The notes under the pieces: model-generated
Told to the model about the DNA's origin: nothing
The model's input: only the letters and a program-made list of their open reading frames with translations
Databases searched by the model: none
Part shown: in pieces, positions 58,581 to 64,000 of the stretch
Numbering within the stretch: the stretch's first letter is position 1
Layout: the number at the start of each line of letters is the position of its first letter
Position numbers and translations under genes: made by a program
Assembly (NCBI GenBank): GCA_964057225.1
Contig: OZ059894.1
Coordinates: 8,628,131 to 8,692,130, forward strand
Length of the DNA stretch: 64,000 nt
Direction: 5' to 3'
DNA from: Auanema rhodensis
Lineage: Eukaryota; Nematoda; Chromadorea; Rhabditida; Rhabditidae

Positions 58581-59305
58581 TTTCACTAAAATGAATTAAA
58601 ATGTTGGGTGATTCAATTCTTTATATAAGGAAAACGCTAAAGAATTACGAAAGAACTAGAGATAAGCGAGTGCCTCATGAAAGTAATAGAATCAAAACGA
58701 ATTAAGAGAAAGTTAAAAAGAGAGAGCAAAAAGAAAAGTATTGGTTTCGAAAAAAGCGAGTTTTATAAGCTTCATGAAGTTGTTAAGGGTAGAAAAAACA
58801 GTACAACAACTTTGAAAATCACAGAAAAGAAACAAAATGGTTTGAACTTAAGCATTGAAACTTTTTTAGCCTTGAGATTGTTAGCGATGCGCTACTTCTG
58901 CTTTCGCAATTTGCCGATCCCTTAGAAAAGACATTGTGTAACAGCCAATAAAGCAAACACGAATAGAGCGCTGAATGCTCAACGCTTTTTTTCATGAACG
59001 ACTGAAAATTTTAATAGCCTTTAAGCTATCTTTTCAAGAATTAACACTAGCTCAATCAATGCAAAACAATGACTGAACCGGAATAAATCTTCTGAATTAA
59101 AAGAAAAATATAAATCGGCTACTTGATGGTTAATAAAATTTTGAAACGTAAATTTACCGAGGTTTCCAAAATCAAAGTTTCAATAGAATATTTAAATTGA
59201 TGCTATTAGATTTTTAGAATAAACATATTTCTGGTATTTCTTCATTACACTAAAAAAAACAATTATGCAAATTAGAAAGAATTCTAAATTTATTCCATGA
59301 ATGAA
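58581..59305. other. Spacer between the duplicated P450 units
   Basis: Contains the B1 promoter, the unique DNA between the two duplicated units and the A2 3' flank. The 82-codon plus-strand frame at 58677-58925 is Lys-rich with no recognisable domain or splice partner and is not called. Confidence 0.6.
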
Positions 59306-61429
<2,124 letters not shown>

Positions 61430-61599
61430 ATCTCAAACTGAAATTAGAGTATAAATATCAATACAGCTAAGGTATTGTTTCTCACAACTAAAGAGAGGAA
61501 TAATAATATAAAATTTTTCTCGTCATAAATTTTTGCTTGTTGCTTGCGAAAAGTTCGTTTGGTCTGAAATATGCTTACTGTCATAACAGAAAAGTGGAA

Positions 61600-61679
61600 A
61601 AATGTTGGCATAAAATGTTATCTTGCAAACTAAACTTCGAAATGTTGGCATTATATGTTATCTTGCAAACTAAACTTTG
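61600..61679. repeat. Two-copy 40-base tandem repeat upstream of A2
   Basis: Duplicate of the repeat at 56258-56337, at the same distance from the A2 start codon. Confidence 0.9.
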
Positions 61680-61812
61680 AAATTTAAAAAAAATAAGGAA
61701 ATATGATTTATTAATTATATTATTCATATCAAATCTAATATATTTACACATTTCATCACAGCACGAATAAAACTCATAGAAATTAACATGTTTTCATTTC
61801 ATACCAGTTTCT

Positions 61813-63920
61813 TTAAAATCTATAAAGCATACGACAGTGTGAAGCTTGAGGTGCCATAGTTGTACCAAACACTTTTTTCAAAGATGGAACATCTAAGTGT
61901 GGCTGAATCTATAATGAGAAGGTTAAAAATAGTTTAATACTCTTCATCTTACATTGAATCTGTTAACTAAGTTGGCAGCGAACATGAATAGTTCCATTCG
62001 GGCCAAACCTTCTCCTAAACATTGTCGCTTTCCAATAGAGAATGGATTGAGTTCATCAACTTTCTTCAATTTGCCGTTATCATCCAGGAATCGTTCTGGT
62101 TTGAATTTCATAGGTTCAGGGAAAACCTATAATTTCCATTTTCAATTTCCTCAAAAATTTGAATACAGGCACACGTATTTTACGTGGATATTGTGATCTT
62201 TAGGGGAACCGTTGTAAATAGCGGCTGTATTTTTGGAAACTACATGGTTCTGGTTATATAACGCACCTCTTCATCGTAATGAACAGTAGAAACTTGGGCT
62301 ACAGCAGCAGTTCCTTTTTCAATGGTAAGTCCATTAATAGTATAGTCTTTAGTAGTAATGTGGATAAGATTAACTGGAACGATATTCCCTAGACGTTGTG
62401 TTTCCTTCAAAAAAATCAAGTCAGTTGTATTTTTAAAGAAATCGTACGTTGATAACAGCATTCATATAAGGAAGGTTAGGTTTATCACTCATGGTGATAA
62501 CACGATCGGATCTTATAACTTCATCTAGCTCTTCATGAATCTTGTCCTATAACGATTTTAAAATACGAATCCATAGAAAAAAGTTATTACTTGAACTTCA
62601 GGATTATGCAGTAAAAATAGAATAAACCATGTCAAAGTATTTGATGTTGTGTCCAGACCTGCAACCCAAAGATCCCAACACATATTGATAAGTTGAAGAT
62701 CACTGAAATGTAACATGTGAATAACACGAGGTTAAGTTTTATAACCAGAATGATTCATTGTCCCCTTCAGCCTGTCTTTTCTCTTGTTCTCTTAAGAAAG
62801 CTTCTACATAGTCTGTAACCTCCTCATCTGGACTTTTAGCCGCAACCTCCTTTCGGCGTACATCAATTTGTTTTTCGATCAAACCGAATAGCTCATCACG
62901 CCCTCGGAATACTCTATAATATTGAAGTAAATGAAACATTTTTTTCGAAAACTCTTACTCAGCATAAATTCCACTGAAATAAGGTACAAAGCGAAGTAAA
63001 GGATAAAAATTGATCATTCCAAATGAGGGCTCCGCAAACCAGCGCATTTGTTCAGCAACCAAGCGTTTCATATTGAGAACTTCATCTATTCGGTTCTAAA
63101 AATACTACTATTAGCAATAATACATTTTTTGTCTACCTCATCAAAACGATAGCCAAAAAGTAATTGATTAATAATGCTTCCAACTGCTATATCCAATACA
63201 TTCTGTTAAAAAAACTTTAAAAAATTGAAATACTGTTTAGAGAAACTTGAATTGAAGGTATCACGGGACCACTTGATTGTAAGGATTTGGTAAGCTCTTC
63301 GATTTCTATACTTATCTGAAAAATAAAATTAAGTCACATATTTTGAAAAACAAAATTCTTACTTTCTCCTCCATTGCATTTTTGCCCAAGCCAAATTCAC
63401 GAAGCTGGTGAAGAGCAAATCGACGATGACTACGCCAAGAGTCACCATTAGTGTCAATAACTCCATAATCACCACCTAAACAGCTACAAATTAACTTCAA
63501 CTTTCAAATGCCTTATACCTCTATAATGATCGTTAAGGATTTCAAAACTTGGTTTGTCTATGAAAACATCTCCATTTTTGACAAAAGCTTCTTTTATAGT
63601 CTCATAGTCAGTGAAAGCAACTATTGGTTGTTGACCTTAAAAACTAAAATTTTATCTGAAACTTTTCAAGAAATACCAAGCCAAAAAGTAAAAATTGGAC
63701 CATATTGTTTCTTCCAATTTTCAAATGCACCATATCCTGGCTCATGTTTTATAAGTTCTGTCATATTACCAATCAATGGGAAAGGCATCGGGCCTTAAAT
63801 GAAAAAAAAGGTTAAAAATAACATCTTTTCAAACTAACCAGGAGGAAGATTTCGTCTTTTCCAATAGAATTGATGTACTATGAGCCATATAAAAGCACAC
63901 AACAATATAAGTAAGATCAT
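61813..63920 (-). CDS. Cytochrome P450, CYP33 type (copy B2)
   Basis: Duplicate of B1 with intact frame and splice sites as far as I can follow them. All P450 landmarks are present ([40 protein letters not shown]). It differs from B1 by a modest number of substitutions, clustered in exons 4, 7 and 8: [19 protein letters not shown] with [11 protein letters not shown] versus [19 protein letters not shown] with [25 protein letters not shown] versus [14 protein letters not shown]; and LFGLIEKQ versus LFGCIQKQ. An acceptor lies just upstream of the ATG, as in B1. Expected location and role as for the other copies. Confidence 0.94.
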
Positions 63921-64000
63921 TTTCACTAAAATGAATTAAAATGTTGGGTGATTCAATTCTTTATATAAGAAAACCGCTAAAGAATTACGAAAGAAAAAGT

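Noticed and set aside
58677-58925. 82-codon Lys-rich frame between P450 units
   Set aside because: Low-complexity, no homology or exon structure; lies in promoter and spacer DNA of the duplicated unit.

Overview
This is nuclear DNA of a nematode. The genes are AT-rich and split by many short introns of about 40-60 bases. Most start codons lie within about 15 bases of a 3' splice site, the mark of spliced-leader trans-splicing. Two nematode-restricted families are present: a ground-like (hedgehog-related) gene and CYP33-type cytochrome P450s. Many introns end in AAG or GAG rather than the near-invariant TTTCAG of Caenorhabditis, so a rhabditid-like nematode outside that genus seems more likely. 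The species cannot be fixed from the window.

Layout. At the left edge lies the 5' part of a tRNA-Pro gene. Bases 0.3-6.6 kb are a compact housekeeping block: rpt-2 (26S proteasome ATPase) and jmjc-1 (JmjC oxygenase) run in line on the minus strand, 178 bases apart, probably as an operon. aps-1 (AP-1 clathrin adaptor sigma subunit) diverges from rpt-2 across a 355-base shared promoter. A 5.4-kb gene-poor stretch precedes picc-1 (CCDC85 family). Next come a 59-residue single-pass membrane microprotein and a convergent Ly6/uPAR-like, probably GPI-anchored protein.

Bases 17.6-32.8 kb form a 15-kb gene desert, pyrimidine-rich on the plus strand in its right half. It is followed by a small Cys-rich, probably GPI-anchored secreted protein whose last intron is 3.2 kb long. 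Then come a ground-like gene (40.1-42.7 kb), a 1,403-residue secreted Gly/Ser/Asn repeat protein (45.0-49.4 kb), and a secreted type-B carboxylesterase that lacks the usual catalytic Glu (51.6-53.6 kb).

The right end (54-64 kb) is a P450 cluster. Two adjacent CYP33-type genes (A and B) have been duplicated as a unit of about 4.6 kb, giving A1-B1-A2-B2, all on the minus strand. Copy A2 carries a CAG-to-CAT change at a 3' splice site and may be a pseudogene.

The genes do not form one pathway. The left end is housekeeping, the middle is rich in secreted or surface proteins, and the right end is detoxification or lipid-oxidation capacity (esterase plus P450s). The least familiar item is the repeat protein, which looks like an extracellular matrix or proteoglycan core.
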